Below the pieces are notes generated by a model. The model saw only the letters and a program-made list of their open reading frames with translations, had not been told where the DNA came from and did no database searches. Both the position numbers and the translations under genes were made by a program. Shown one piece after another: positions 1-12,758 of a stretch of DNA of 64,000 bases. Location: positions 1 through 64,000 of the forward strand of contig NBAZ01000006.1 of NCBI GenBank assembly GCA_002794735.1, in the 5' to 3' direction. This DNA comes from Pyrrhoderma lamaoense (Eukaryota; Basidiomycota; Agaricomycetes; Hymenochaetales; Hymenochaetaceae). Numbering within the stretch: position 1 is the first letter of the stretch; each line of letters begins with the position of its first letter.

Positions 1-2461
1 CGCTCCTGACACAGATGCTTCAGTCATCGTAATCGGCATGCGTGGCTCTGGAAAGACCCGTATCGGTTCTCTTGCTGCACGCTCTGACTGGAAGTTCCTC
101 GATGCTGATATCTACTTTGAAACACTTCACAAGACAACGGTGCGTGACTTTGTTCACAGCCGGGGTTGGGAAGCGTTCCGGGCCTCTGAGCTTGAGGTCC
201 TGCGATCACTTCTCTCTTCTACTGAATACACAAAGAAACATGTCATTAGTCTTGGAGGAGGGGTTGTTGAAACCCCGGCTGCGCGTGAGCTCATCAAGGA
301 ATATGCTACTATGCATGGACCGGTGGTCGAAGTGCGTCGTGAAAATGAAGAAATTGTGCGCTACCTTGGTGCGGAAACCGCGCGACCCCAGTACGCATCT
401 CAGGAACCTATTGCCGACGTCTGTAAACGCAGAGCACCGTTGTTTGAGGAATGTTCAAGTCACGTATTCGTAAATTATACTGGTACTAATCACCTAGGAC
501 CAAACGGCAAAATAAGAGATCACTTGAACCCAGGTGAGATCGCAGAGGAGCATAGACGTGAGGTTGGACGTTTCTTTGGGCATGTTACAGGAGAAAAACG
601 GAACACAGTTCCCTTGGTAGATAAGAATGGGGAACTAAGACGCTCTTACTTCCTGGCATTAACATACCCTGACGTAACACTTGCACTTGAGCATCTTGAC
701 ACGTTGACCGCTGGTTCAGATGCTATTGAACTCCGCGTTGACTTGCTAAGGGCCCCTGAATATTGGGCGGAGAAGAGTCCATATAAGTCAGATGGAAGGG
801 GTTACTTCCCTCCTGCTTCGTATGTACTTTCCCAGCTTGCAGCGCTGCGCCAGGCAACTACGCTTCCCGTTGTATTCACTGTACGTACGCTCGCCCAAGG
901 AGGCTCGTTCCCTGATCCAGTAGGACCTTACAAAGTTGATGTAGAAAATGCAGCCTTTGAGTTGTTTGAACTAGCAGCTCGTATGGGGGTTGAGTATCTT
1001 GATGTTGAACTTGTGTGGGATGAGCATCGCGTAGGGACTTTCCTTGGGAAATGGAGGAAGCGTAGAGGCAGGCCCGAAATTATCGCTTCGTGGCATGACT
1101 GGTCAGGAGATCTCAAATGGGATGGAAAGGATGTCGAGTTAATCTATGAAAGAGCTTCACAGATAGGTGATATCGTGAAAATTGTTGGCAAAGCGATTGA
1201 GCTTGAGGATAACTTGAAACTTCATACTTTCGCTACTTCAAAGAGAGCTTTAGCTGGTAGCAAACCATTGTTAGCAATCAATACCTCGCCTCTAGGCCAG
1301 CTTTCACGTATACTTAACCCCACGCTTACGCCGATAACCCATCCTGATCTTCCCACATCAGCAGCACCAGGCCAATTATCCTTCGCGCAAATCCAACAAG
1401 GCCTACACCTTTCTGGTCTTGTTCCTTCCTAGACTTCTATTTGTTTGGATCTCCTATCTCTCAGAGCCCAAGCCCTACACTGCACAATACAGGATTCAGC
1501 TTGTTGGGGTTGCCATGGAAATATGGCCTTCTAGAGTCCGGTACTATCGACAGTAGAATCAAGGAGACAATTCGAAGGGACAACTTTGGGGGTGCTTCAG
1601 TGACGATTCCATTGAAAGTTGATATAATGAAGGTACTTGATGGTTTGTCCAACCACGCCAAGACCATAGGTGCCGTCAACACTATTGTTGTGTCTGCTGA
1701 CAAGGCAAATAAGAAACTGTTGATTGGTGACAATACCGATTGGGTCGGCATTGAGAGGTGTATTCTTGCGCAATCTCAGGGCTTACTCCAGAACTAGACT
1801 TCTCCACCTCAACGGGTATGGTTATTGGGCGGGTGGGACGTCTCGTGCAGCTCTCTATGCACTGCACGCTCTTGGTATACAGACGATATACCTCATAAAT
1901 CGCACACGGGCGAAGGCTGAGTCTCTACGAGACGACCCAATGTTTAAAGAGTATGGCATTGTAGTTCTCAATGCGGACTTCTTCTCTTTGGATAAGAAGC
2001 CAAATTGGAGCGGGAAGCCGCCTAGTGTCATTGTGTCGACAGTACCTGGTTCTGCAACGACAAATTCCTCGGCTGAAGGTAAGGATGGAAGTAAGCTCTA
2101 TCTTTCTCGTGCAATATTCTCGCATGGACAGGGTGTAATTGTGGATATGGCGTACAAGCCTGCGGAGACTCCTCTGTTGGCACTTGCCCAAGGCGAGGAC
2201 TCGAAGCATTGGAAGGTTGTTCGTGGTGTGGATGTCCTGCTTGAGCAAGGGTACGCTCAGTTCCAGCTATGGACGGGAAGGCGATGCCCTCGAAAAGAGG
2301 TTAAAGAAGCTGTCTGGACTAAGTATGCAGAAGGCACGTCGGTCCCTCAGAAACGATCTGGTGTCGGCATTAGCGAGCTTGTTGCAGGAGGATGTGTCGC
2401 GGCTGCTTTGCGTTTTCGGTCTACAGAAGAATATCAAAAGATGCATAATTCTGTCATTTAG
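1..2461 (+). CDS. ARO1: Pentafunctional AROM protein, C-terminal three domains (5' end outside window)
   Basis: This is the 3' part of the cytosolic AROM polypeptide of the shikimate pathway; the dehydroquinate synthase and EPSP synthase domains would lie left of the window. The frame is open from base 2. The shikimate kinase P-loop GMRGSGKT is at about 35-58. Type I 3-dehydroquinase covers about 640-1420, with the SWHDW histidine segment and the DIVKIVGKA Schiff-base lysine segment. Shikimate dehydrogenase begins at FGSPISQSPSPTLHN (1444) and contains GDNTDW and a GxGGTSRAA nucleotide-binding loop. The stop is TAG at 2459. The reading frame breaks three times: near 1430 (GLVPS to DFYLFG), near 1765 (before GLTPELDF) and near 1827 (within VIGxGGTSRAA). 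Each break is repaired by one missing base. Domain order and motif conservation are normal for ARO1, so I read the breaks as sequence errors, although decay of the last domain cannot be excluded. The annotated DNA is uncorrected. Confidence 0.95.
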
Positions 2462-3115
2462 AGAGACGGGAGCTTAAAGGCACTGTTTATCGCGTACTCG
2501 CCAATTTCGAAAGTTATAGCTAAGTGTGAATAGATATCAACTCAAAATACGATTGATCTGGGTCTATTGTGATGCGTGTAGAGTCCATCCCAGTTAAGAA
2601 GACAGATCTCAGCAATGAAGATAAGACAATCTAACAAGGTAAGTGTTCAAAACCAAGCCCGATACGACTATGAACAGTGCGAATGAAATTTCCTTGATTG
2701 TCTTGTCCAAATAAACGCGTCTGGCCCCTTTGTGCAAGTGGTAGCTTATGAGTAACATGTGACCGCGACTGCTACTTTTCTTGAGCCACTGCGCCTAAGC
2801 ACCTTCCTTACTGGTTTCAGATGTGTTACAAATTTACTCAGGCTGGAACCTATATCTACTTTTAGGGATAAAACCCACCTAGAACCACCGAGATTCAAGT
2901 AAGGACGTCCTCACATCACATCTTTTTCATCCATTCCCCGTTTCTTGTACGCCATCTCAGGTGCTTTCTTGTATCCTTAAATAAGCATTCTACCTCAGTA
3001 CTCCACCATCGTGTTGCTCATTGCATCGACGCGATATACACTTTTATAATCCTCAACCTATTCTCACCCTCACTATTTCTCTACCATCTATTTTCATCAA
3101 TTTTTGCATCAAATC
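2462..3115. other. Intergenic, ARO1 3' flank and kinase promoter
   Basis: No coding exon was recognised. The last 180 bases before the next ATG become pyrimidine-rich (tcaccctcactatttctcta region), as is common in promoters and 5' leaders of fungal genes. A weak TATA-like ttataatc lies near 3043. Confidence 0.5.
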
Positions 3116-5783
3116 ATGGACTCTCATTTCGATCATTTCCCCAATCAAAACATGTATGAGGAGCAGTTTGTAAAAGAGTTGACGTTCCCAAAAGAGGAGG
3201 TTGGAGACTTCTTCAACCACATTCTCCCGCCTCTGCCGCCTCAGCTCAACGTTGGACGGGTTATTGAGCGACTAGTCGCAAAGCATGTCCTCGTTAAGGA
3301 CAACGGCGACTATGTGTGGAGCTGCCTTACGAAGAACCCTCAAGCAATATTCAATTATAAGGGAAATGCTCAAAGCCATCCTCTCGTTGAAATTTTTGAC
3401 GCTGTCACCGACGCAGCCCAAACAACGTGTCCCAACTTGCCCAACCCAACCCTACAGATGATGTCGCAGCGGAAGCCCGGATTAGGGCCCACAGAACAAA
3501 GTTGTAGCATCCCCGAAGTACTGTTGATACTGAGGAATACTAAGGCACATGTAAATGCTACGTCAAGAGCAGTAAACACAGCAGTGCCTATTTCCGTTCA
3601 TAAGGAATGTATCCGGGTATGTTCTATAACTATTTACAAATACATCAGCAGTAACTAACTAGTTCATTCAGAGTCGCATCAGGATATTTGAGCACATGCG
3701 ACGCATCCTAACCGATCCCTGTCGTCGTTTTACTTTTGGCATCGACTTCGAGATGGATAGTGAAGCCGAAAAAGATATTTTTAAAATCTGGACAATCAAT
3801 CGAGGGATGATTGTGACATCCAGAACGATTGGAATTAGAGAGGTTCGTCTCATATTTGCTCTCCACTTTACTACATGCTTAACCTATCACAGAATTGTGA
3901 GACTCTCATCAAGCTCCTTATATGTCTTGCTTTTGCAGACAAGGAAGACCTTGGCTGGGACCCCACAGCTCGGGCAACCTTCAGGAATGGTGTACGACAT
4001 TTCGTGTTCAAAGTTGATAGCAAATCATTCTTCACGAATGAACGGGATATCCTCTTTGGAGACAAGTCTGAATATCCTTTCGGTCCTGGGACGAGGATAT
4101 ACAAAGCTTACAGGGAAGATGACATCGACAAGAAGGAACCTGTAGTCCTCAAGGATTATTGGCCTAGAGATGATTACTGCACGAAGATATCCTGCATGCG
4201 GTGATACAATACCAACTTGAGGATCCCGAATGTTTGGCGGATTTCAGACGTCATACGATGAGCATTTTAGCATCCGGGCGCGTTGAGATCTCAAAGGGTG
4301 CCGATCATACCGTATCAAAGATTCTTAGAGGTCGCTCTCCTCTCGACCACCTCGAACCGAGGTTACTGTGTCCCTCCCGCCAAATCCTGAACGACGATGG
4401 GACAGCGTACTGTATCCATCTGAGAAGGATCTCAAGCAATGGAGAGAGAAGTTCGTCCCACGTCTACACTATCGGATAGTTTACAGGAATATGCAACTCC
4501 CTTCGATCAACTGACCAACACACTAGACATGAGCGACTCCACACTGGGTGCTCTGAAGGGTAAGTTTGTCTGTTTTCCACTCGTAGTTACTCAAATCTGA
4601 CATTATTCTAAGCCTCACTGCAATGCATTCCATTGGTTGGGTCCACCGCGATGTCAGTGTAGGTAACTTATACCTATATACTGATCCTGTGAGTGGGGAT
4701 AAACGTGGTTTGATAGGAGATTTCGAATTCTCGAGGCCTTTCGGATTGACAGGATTAGCTGCTGTATGACATTTCTATCTGCCAGATCGTTGTATCAAAG
4801 TATTAAGGCTTACAATTACTCTTAGGGAACGCCAGGTTTTGGGCGTACGAAGTAATGGTTCAGAGGCATGTTCTCCGGCAGCCACGAAGAATATTGGCAA
4901 CAAGGATATAAAATCCCTTTCCTTCTGCCATTCTCACGTCCATGACCTCGAATCATTATGGTGGATACAGGCCTGGTCTCTTTTCAGCAAGGAGCAGGCC
5001 CCGCCATCATTGGACGTACAAGCACAGAAGGCGATTGCTGAACAAACACACCATTTTGACGAACTTTTCCGGGACTGGACACGTTGCCACGTCGGTCAGC
5101 TTCTTCTATCAGACGAGCAGGTTTGACGAATATACAAAATGCATCTCACCCGCGTTTAGTCGTCAGAAGAAATTCTTATCAGAAATGAGAAGTATCCTTA
5201 TCGACTATTATTCGGACAAGAAAGTAAGTCCATATAGTCGACCTACCGTCACGGATACAAATAGCTTGCAATACAAGTTCGCAACCTGTTCAGTAGTAAC
5301 CGCCTCCCTAGCTTTGAAACTTCTTCATTAGAAAAGGACGTACCACCGGTTGATGATATAGGGAATGAGTTCGATACGAATACTCGAACTGTTGTAGATC
5401 GTGAAGAGTCTGTGTGAGTATAGACTTTACGATGAGCTATATAATATTTTTCAGCTAATGCATATATACAGAACGAATTCTGAGCCTGAACCCGAACCTG
5501 AGCTCGGACCTGAGCCTGGGCCCGGGACCGAGTATGATTCCGATTCTGAACTTGAGCCTGAACCTAGTACTGTACTGAGCCCCTTCAACGGTTCACAAGC
5601 GCGAAAAGGAAAGGGCGTGCAAGAGAGTATGAGCAAGATAGCTCTGCTCCAAGCTCAAGCCCAGAAAAGAGGAGAGCATTCGATGAAAATCAAGCACCTC
5701 CGCCTACAAAGAGACAAAGAACTGATGATCCGTATGGACCGAACAGTAGTCGGGTTCCCGAGCCTATCTCACAATTAGAATAA
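3116..5783 (+). CDS. FunK1 fungal-type protein kinase with acidic EP-rich tail
   Basis: The product is a predicted protein kinase of the fungal-specific FunK1 family, which is expanded in Agaricomycetes; substrates are unknown. It starts at ATG 3116 (MDSHFDHFPNQNM). An N-terminal FunK1 region is followed by LIKLLICLAFADKEDLGWDP (from about 3907). The kinase core shows PRLHYRIVYRN, the catalytic loop HSIGWVHRDVSVGN (about 4628-4669), the metal-binding segment GLIGDFEFSRPFG (DFE in place of DFG, usual for this family) and the HDLESLWW motif. An EPEPEPELGPEPGPG segment at about 5475-5525 precedes a basic tail, KRQRTDDPYGPNSS, and a TAA at 5781. Introns include 3844-3891, about 4560-4612, about 4764-4825 and one with donor near 5224. 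Frame breaks near 4180, 4355, 4500, 4620, 4838, 4890 and 5635 each fit one missing base; one near 5120 fits an extra base. I cannot tell from this sequence whether the kinase is active. Confidence 0.85.
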
Positions 5784-7149
5784 GGAGACAAACTAGAATC
5801 AGAGGAGGGGTCGGAAACGGGGCGGAAGGCGCGCCTAAAGAGCGAGTCGAGTGTCATTATTACTACCATCATCTATTGGGTTATCTTAACTTATTGCTTA
5901 TGTATCATGTGTATCGATAGTTCCGTAGCTTCTAGTATCTTACGATTGTTTACCCATAATTGCGTCGTTTCTATCAGTGAAAGCTGGTAATTTTCGAAAT
6001 TATAATTACTAATGCAATATCGAGATTGGCTCAGAGACTTAATGAAATGAGGGCACGGAGCCACCTTTAGTATATGTGAAAACAGTAATTTGTATGACCT
6101 GTGATTAGGTTGATATACAAGAGGTACGCTAATATTTATCCTATATATCATGTTGTTTCTTGTTTGTAAACTGCGGACGCATGAGAAACTTAATGAGGAT
6201 CCCATCATCAAAAAGAGTTTGATAGAAAATGAGATGAAAAAGTGACTTACGATGAACCTCTCTAACTATGACCATCTGGTCGAATCTGCGCTTGAACGCC
6301 CGTTGGCTACCTTTTCCATCTCGCAGTCGATACCATACGTGAATCGACGACAAGAATTAATTTGAACGTGTCGCGTGTATTCACTAATTGCGCCACGGTT
6401 CTGGATTGACTAGTTAGATACTACCTCGTGCAGTGTTGAAAACCATTAAACATACTTGTTTCACATAAAAGGTGATGGGCACTGCCGTGTTCGGTCTAAG
6501 CGATGTGGTATATACTTGCGCCTGAAAATCAGATAATGGGTTTTGAGAAGTAGCACAATTATCTTTGAATTTCAGTTTCGTTAGGTTTCTGCCTTGAAAG
6601 CTCTCTAGTAATGTGAACGACGAGAATATTAGAATAGTCTGACCGGGTATATCCCTAAGAGACTGTGTAAGGCATACAAGTAGATCATCTAGAGCATTTC
6701 CTTTGTGGTTGCTATTATCATGAAGAGCAAATAGGTCAAAATGGGCGTCCACAGTTTGACGTGAGAAGAGGATGGTGAGGAGTTTTGGATGCTTTTCGGT
6801 GTATGTCATGTTGATACGGTACTAAAGTAATGAGACAAGGATACGTTTATTGTGTTCCTAGAGGGAACAGCCTCTTGTTCTTTATTTGATGTCCACAATC
6901 AAACATCGTCCATTTAAGATCGGACCCAAACATTTTGGATATAATCGTCAGTTAGTCGGTCTCTAGGACGGTATACTTGATACTTTGTTTGCACTGAGCC
7001 CATGCCTGGCTTGCTAATCTCTCAATAACGAAGTTATTCAGCTACGATAGTATGAGGGTGAACGTCGCCTTTGATGATTCTTGTACTTAAGCCAATCCAC
7101 TCCTTCGTAAATTTGGGCAACATAGCCTGCTTTATTTGTAAATACGAGC
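5784..7149. other. Intergenic, one weak minus-strand ORF
   Basis: AT-rich DNA between the kinase and its decayed copy. The only sizeable open frame is on the minus strand at 6414-6809 (131 codons, ATG at 6809, beginning MTYTEKHPKLLTILFSRQ). It has no recognisable domain and no clear partner exons, so I do not call it a gene. A minus-strand stretch at 6141-6353 (WYRLRDGKGSQRAFKRRF) could be an exon fragment but is equally unsupported. Confidence 0.35.
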
Positions 7150-7800
7150 CCTTACACAGAGTCCTTTCGTTTCCAGGTGATTTTTCAGAGAAAAGAAATC
7201 GTTGGACCGATCCTCTGACGAGACAAAGAAGAAAGAAAAAGTATGTTTAGATTAGCACTTGAAAGGTTGATACTCGAGGTGTCTTACCTACTCAGTTTAA
7301 GAAGTCCGCACTAAAGCAACGCAGACTTGTTTCTTCTAGACTGTTCATCAACCAAGCACGGAGAGGTAACGTCTCCCCTTGCGCGAAAGCATATGACGCT
7401 GTCTATATTGGTATCAAGAGACAGTTTCAATGATGACCTTGAGGTGAGTGACAAAAGGGTATTTGATTTCTCATATTTATATTGCGAGCCTGAGCCCGGG
7501 CTTGGCTTTAGACATAGATTCGAGCCTGGCTCATTGAATAGCTTCTTTTTTTAGGTGACATACATGATAGGGAACAGGAAACACAACGAAACACGAGCCA
7601 TCACACGTTAGCCCCCAACCACTCGAAGAAAAAGAAAAGAGAAAGGGGTGATTCTGAAAATCAGATCCACGTCTTGGACAAAAAAACAGACCCGAGAAAA
7701 AGGAATAAGTGCCTGAGCCCTATCAGACTGAGATATAGTATGATCACTCCCCCAACGAGCAACTCCGAGCTTATTGTAACTACTTTCATCTATTGTCTTC
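7150..7800 (+). pseudogene. Decayed copy of the FunK1 kinase 3' third
   Basis: This stretch parallels the last exons of the intact kinase at 5200-5880. DETKKKEK with a gtatgt donor near 7230 corresponds to the kinase segment YYSDKK with its gtaagt donor. CEPEPGLGF at about 7480-7515 corresponds to the EP-rich tail. KRERGDSENQIHVLDKKTDPR (about 7640-7700) resembles KRRAFDENQAPPPTKRQRTDDP in the same place. The untranslated end also matches loosely (ctactttcatctattgtct against ctaccatcatctattgggt). The frames are broken by stops and no catalytic core is present. I infer a tandem or partial duplication that has degraded; a dot plot would settle it. Confidence 0.5.
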
Positions 7801-9071
7801 GTAACTGGACTGGATGAACCCTTGCCGCCTTTGAAAATTTATATCTGCTTGTCCGCCGTATTGACTATAAGTAATCTTAAAAGGGATCATGAGTATCGAC
7901 AATCCGCCTAAACAGTCCATGAAGGTTTGAGGTTTCATCGCTTTGAACACTGCATCACTTTTGCAATAGGAGACTGTATTTAATGAGATCACGACGCGCA
8001 ACTGCGAAGGCACGAATAGCGTGGAAGTAGTACCTCTCCAACCACAAAGCGTGCAAGCTGCGGATCCGTGTATTTAGTTACCCAGAAAATTAAACCATAT
8101 TAACACAAGAAATGATGCACTGTCTGGTATCAAAAACCTAATTCTTTCAATTTTGACTTTCACTGAGTAATTCCGAGAGTAATTGACAAAATCTAAGCAT
8201 GGTTCGATATGGAAACGGGGACGTTTTTGAGGCAATTTAGAAAGGACGGGAAAGTCAGGTACAGAGCCTTAAACATAGCGGTCCCGAAAACATCAGAGTT
8301 CTTTTGCTAGGTTTACATCACAACATAGCAACGAGAAAGATGATGATGAGGCAACATGTCTATGAGAAGGCGAGCGGAAGCGGAAAGAAGATGCCGCAGG
8401 TCATGAGAAGCGATATGTCTCGACAACGGCTATGAAAGCAACCCCGGGAGCCTTGGCGATGCGCGCAGTGCTGATTAGGGGCATTCGTTTGCTCGCATCC
8501 TTGATTTGATGGAGGATTTGAGCACGGAATAATGGAGTCTGACCGTGGGAAGTGTGTGTAGTCTAATAGTTACCACTAACAACGAACTTGCGTTGGACTT
8601 GAACTTGAACTTGCCGGGGGCCGGAACTCATTGTTTGGATTTCTGAAGATTACTACAATTTTATTGCCAAGGAGGAGACGTGGTATTAACTCGGAATGAC
8701 TTTTATATCACACTCGGAAGCCTCATGGCAAAAGGTTTGTTGTTTCTGATACTTTTTCGGGACAAGGGTTGTGGGTGGCTGAAGCCGATGCTAATATAAA
8801 ACCGGTAATGCGCAGTGCTCCTGACAAACATTTCTTCCTGCTTCTTTTTCCAGCTCAAAACACCCGTTTACCTCACGTTCGCTCACCGGTGGCTTTGCAT
8901 CTTCGTTCCTGCTTCCTCTCCTTGGTATAACAACAGCATATATACGGCCAAGTGCTGTATTGCACTCTCTTCTAAAACCCTATCTCTAGAATCCCCTCTT
9001 TTTCATTTATAAAATTTCATCTCGTTTATCTAGGAACTGCTGTGCAGGAAAACTAAAGCTCGACTTGTACA
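7801..9071. other. Intergenic, ferric reductase upstream region
   Basis: No convincing exon was found. A 75-codon minus-strand frame at 7786-8013 has no recognisable domain. From about 8780 the DNA looks like a promoter and 5' leader, with a TATA box at 8795 and pyrimidine-rich stretches through 9010. I did not find a clear iron-responsive GATA cluster by eye. Confidence 0.45.
8795..8801 (+). promoter_or_regulatory. TATA-box candidate for the ferric reductase gene
   Basis: TATAAAA lies in the context ctaatataaaaccgg, about 277 bases before the ATG at 9072. It is followed by a pyrimidine-rich leader. The distance implies a long 5' UTR. This is inference from sequence alone. Confidence 0.4.
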
Positions 9072-11651
9072 ATGAGCGATATAACAACTCCATATGTTGT
9101 GGTTTCTGTTCCATCAACAGACACGTACTCCTCTACCCTTGTAGCGGAGGCTACCTCCTCTTCAGTTTCCTCATCTTCGACGATTGTTGGTGTAATAAAT
9201 TCTCCTGATACAGCTTCAGGGTCTGTTTCTGCTTCCGCAGCCGCGGCCACGGTATCGTCCAATTCTTCTACAGCTGCAGCGTCTAGTGGTGGCCAGAGCT
9301 CGCAACTGATCCCAACGAATTACTTCTCTTCTGGTTCAATATCGGACTCCTATGTGTGCTAGCTCTCTTTTTCCTTGCTTCTCTTCCTCGTGCTTGTGCA
9401 CGGTTCGCTCGTGGTTCGGAGTGGTTTAAAGGTCATATTTTTCTTAGTACCTCAAAGAATGGTCCCCCTACCTTTTCCCCTCAGGACCGTGTAGGTACAC
9501 CAATGTCCTTCACTCCTGAAATGAGCCGAGCGCGCTCTATGAATAAAGGGCAAGATCTCGGTCGTAGCCGTTCTCGTAGAGATGGTGGTTTGAAGAGGCA
9601 TCCAACCGATGCGACTCTTGCAAACTATGATGATTATGACTCCTCTTGGGACACACCACTACTTACCATGCTACTACCTATGGTCACACCACCGTCTATC
9701 ACGCGGATAACAGTGCGGTTGGAGTCAACTCGCTTCCAGCCCTCAAGTATACTTCACCTTCGTCTTTCTCTTCTGCGACTCGTTCACCTCCTGCATATAT
9801 ACCGTCTTTTTCCGCAATCCCCGTGTTCTCATATATCGCAACACTCCTAGATACTCCGGTAGCCCCAGGTCTGAGCATCGGGAAATTATTATTGATCTGT
9901 GCCTATACTGCCGCCGTTATCATCCTTTCTTGGGTTGAAGACGGAAACTGGTTAAGCGAGCCTGTCAGACCAGGATGGGTCGCTGCAACACAAATTCCTG
10001 TCGTGATTGCTCTTGGTACCAAGGGAAATATCGTTGGATGGCTAGTTGGTATGGGATATGAAAGGGTATGTTGTTCTTCTCTACTTGTACCCTGATCGGA
10101 AGAAGCCGTTTGATCCGTTGATGGGGTTGTCTATGTACTCAATCGATATTTTTACTTACTCAGAATATTTTTAGCTCAACTTTTTGCATCGTTGGGTCGG
10201 AATTATCACATTCATAGGATCAAATATTCACGCCCTTGGTTACTGTAAGTCTTTAGAAGGCTTTCTATCAGAGAAATGCAATATTTTTCTCACACTGTTA
10301 TATAGTTTACAGCTGGGCAATCAATAAGAATTTCACAGAGAAGTTCAATCGTCCGTTCATTATCTATGGGTTCATCTCCCTCGTTGGCGTCGAGCTCTTG
10401 TATATCACGTCGCTTGCTTTTGTTCGCCAAAGGATGTACAAGTTTTTCCTATTCTCACACATAGTCGGTCTCACTATGTTCCTCGTCGCTGTATGTTTCC
10501 ACTTGAACTCACGAAATTCATTCATGCTAAAATTACACTTATTTCTACTTATTGTAGCTTTGCTTCCATGAAGCTAGTTTAACCAAATATGTACTTCTTG
10601 GATGCTTCATCTATGGTTTCGATCACCTCGTCCGAATTATCAAAACCAGAATAACAACAGCGTACTTGACTCCGGTTCCATCACTCGGGTGCACTCGCAT
10701 CGAGGTCCCGTCTATAAGCTCTGGATGGCGTGCAGGTCAGCATGTCAGGTTGCGAATCATGTCTCCCGGTGTCGTTGGTCCGATAGGATGGTCTGTTGCC
10801 CACCCTTTCACGATCGCAAATGCTTCTCAGAATCCTTCTGGGAGGGTATGGTATTACTGGTCAAGAAAGTCGGAGGATGGACTAATGCAATATATGATGC
10901 CGCCACAAAGCAGGATACTATCCCGCCTCTTCAGAAGCTGGATATGCGACGAGCCGCCCTATCAGTGCAATCATTGAAGGTCCATATGGAGGCCCAGGAC
11001 ATATGGTTTTTGACTCTTACACTTCCCTGCTTCTTGTAGGTGGCGGTAGCGGAATCACATTCCCACTTGCAACTGCGGAGGAGGTAGTTCAATCTGCACG
11101 CGCTAGAAGAAGTGCTGTTCGTTTCATCGAGCTCGTGTGGATTGTCCGGGAGAGAAAAGCTATTGTGGGTCTCCTGCCTCAATTCTCTCGCCTCTTAGAA
11201 GGAGTATCTAGAATGCCGGGTCTTTTCTTGAAAATCAGTATTTACTACTCTAGGGCTTCATCATCTCCATCTACCTCTCCCGGATATATGAATGCTGAGA
11301 AGTATTCGAGCTCGGATCTTAAGCCTAATATGCAAATGAAGAAGAGAGCACTGCTGCATATATTGCAAGCTTTGCACCTGACATGACTGTCCATACGGGT
11401 CGTCCTAAAATTGAGAAGATCCTAAAGGGGGTTGTTGAGGCTACGAAACACGTTGATGATTCACGTGGAGTCGCTGTTGGTGTATGTGGTCCAGTCGGTC
11501 TCGGAGAGGATGTCAGAAAGGCCGTCAGGACTGTTAGAGGTGAACAAAGTGTTGGGATTGAAGTACATGAAGAGTACGTCTTAATCAATCAATGTTAGCT
11601 TTTCTCCGAAACTAACAACATCAAATTAAAAATAGAATATACGGGTGGTGA
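9072..11651 (+). CDS. Ferric reductase transmembrane protein (FRE family)
   Basis: This is a plasma-membrane metalloreductase that passes electrons from NADPH through FAD and two hemes to extracellular Fe(III) or Cu(II). ATG 9072 opens a Ser/Thr-rich segment, then a membrane helix (IGLLCVLALFFLASLPRACA, about 9335). The ferric-reductase core carries the heme histidines in LHRWVGIITFIGSNIHALGY and FFLFSHIVGLTMFLVALCFH. The FAD site is HPFTIAN (about 10802). NADPH-binding segments are GPYGGPG, GGGSGITFPLA (about 11041) and VGVCGPVGL. The last intron, 11574-11635 (GTACGT..TAG), joins VHEE to IYGW and a TGA at 11649; an aromatic C-terminus of this kind is typical of the family. Frame breaks near 9330, 9643, 10847, 10930 and 11335 each fit one missing base. 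The neighbouring transporter suggests a nutrient-uptake area, but a shared pathway is not shown. Confidence 0.93.
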
Positions 11652-12758
11652 AGATCTGAAGCTAATATAAAGAAGTTACGGATTTAGAGGTTCTGATTCT
11701 GGATATCAGACCATTTTTATTTGATATTTACATATATAGCAAACAGGCTTGATGTCTGCAGCCTTGATTCGCTCTGTGAGCGCTAGGAGTAACTCGACTT
11801 TCCCTTGTGAAACGAGTGAGACTCGATCAAGGTGCGCCTGCTGGACCAGACCGGAATTTATCAGATAGGGATGGATACCAGTTTGTTAGTATGTCCTTGA
11901 GAAATTCAACGTGGCAAGTGTTTCATGCCACGTCTGTGTTTCTAAGGAATCTGAAAATGTTGGTCGAACTAGCAACTCGACGTGCATTTTTCAGTCTGTT
12001 ATGATGAAATGATGTAATTGTATATAGTTTTTCTTGATGTTTGTGTATGAATAATATCCTTGTTATACCATTCACATTGCTTACGATGAAGGACGGCCTT
12101 GTTCACTTGCCAAACGATTCAAGTCAACAAAAAGAGAGAGGGTGGCATGCACATATTACATCAGCAGATTTTGCCGCGGCATAGATAAGATACAGGTTTA
12201 ACCACTTTTGCCCGTAAAGCTCTGATCTTTACGCTGAGTAGCTTAAACAGGAAGAACTCTGAAAAATCTCAAGTTTATTCGTCTTTGATCGAAATAGTTT
12301 GTTATAGAAGTTAAGTTAGTGAGGTATAAAAAATTATAGCCAGAATTCACAAGAAACCAATACGTCGCTTTGCATTTAGTGATGAATACTCATAGCATTG
12401 TACGTCAAGTAGTTTCTTTCAGATGCTAAATACGCAATTTAGAAGAATGCTGGCAAATCTTATTTCGTTCCAGGGAAATCTTCTATATTATCAATCAAGA
12501 CAGGGAGACTGGGGTTGGATGACTCAAGGCTTAGACTATGACTCGGTTTCTAACTTCCGGAGTGCCGTCCGGTTCGCCTTGCGGACACTTGATCTCTACT
12601 CCTATGATACGGGATGTCCTTCCTTTACTTCCGTCTACGTAAATAGGAGATGTACGATCGAATGATCCTGGAAAATTTTTCTACAGTACATGATTATATA
12701 TTTTCACTTTCTTCTTGTGTGAATCGACCTTTTCTTCTCAACTTGTGACTCATAAGGA
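11652..12758. other. Intergenic between ferric reductase and transporter
   Basis: No recognisable gene. Open frames at 11807-12004 (65 codons) and 12423-12665 (80 codons) have no family resemblance. The segment before 12759 is T-rich with cttttcttctcaacttg just ahead of the ATG, consistent with a 5' leader. Confidence 0.45.

Noticed and set aside
1430..1830. ARO1 split into separate genes or a pseudogene
   Set aside because: Domain motifs run on across each break after a one-base repair, and the same type of break occurs in most genes of the window, so sequence error is the simpler explanation.
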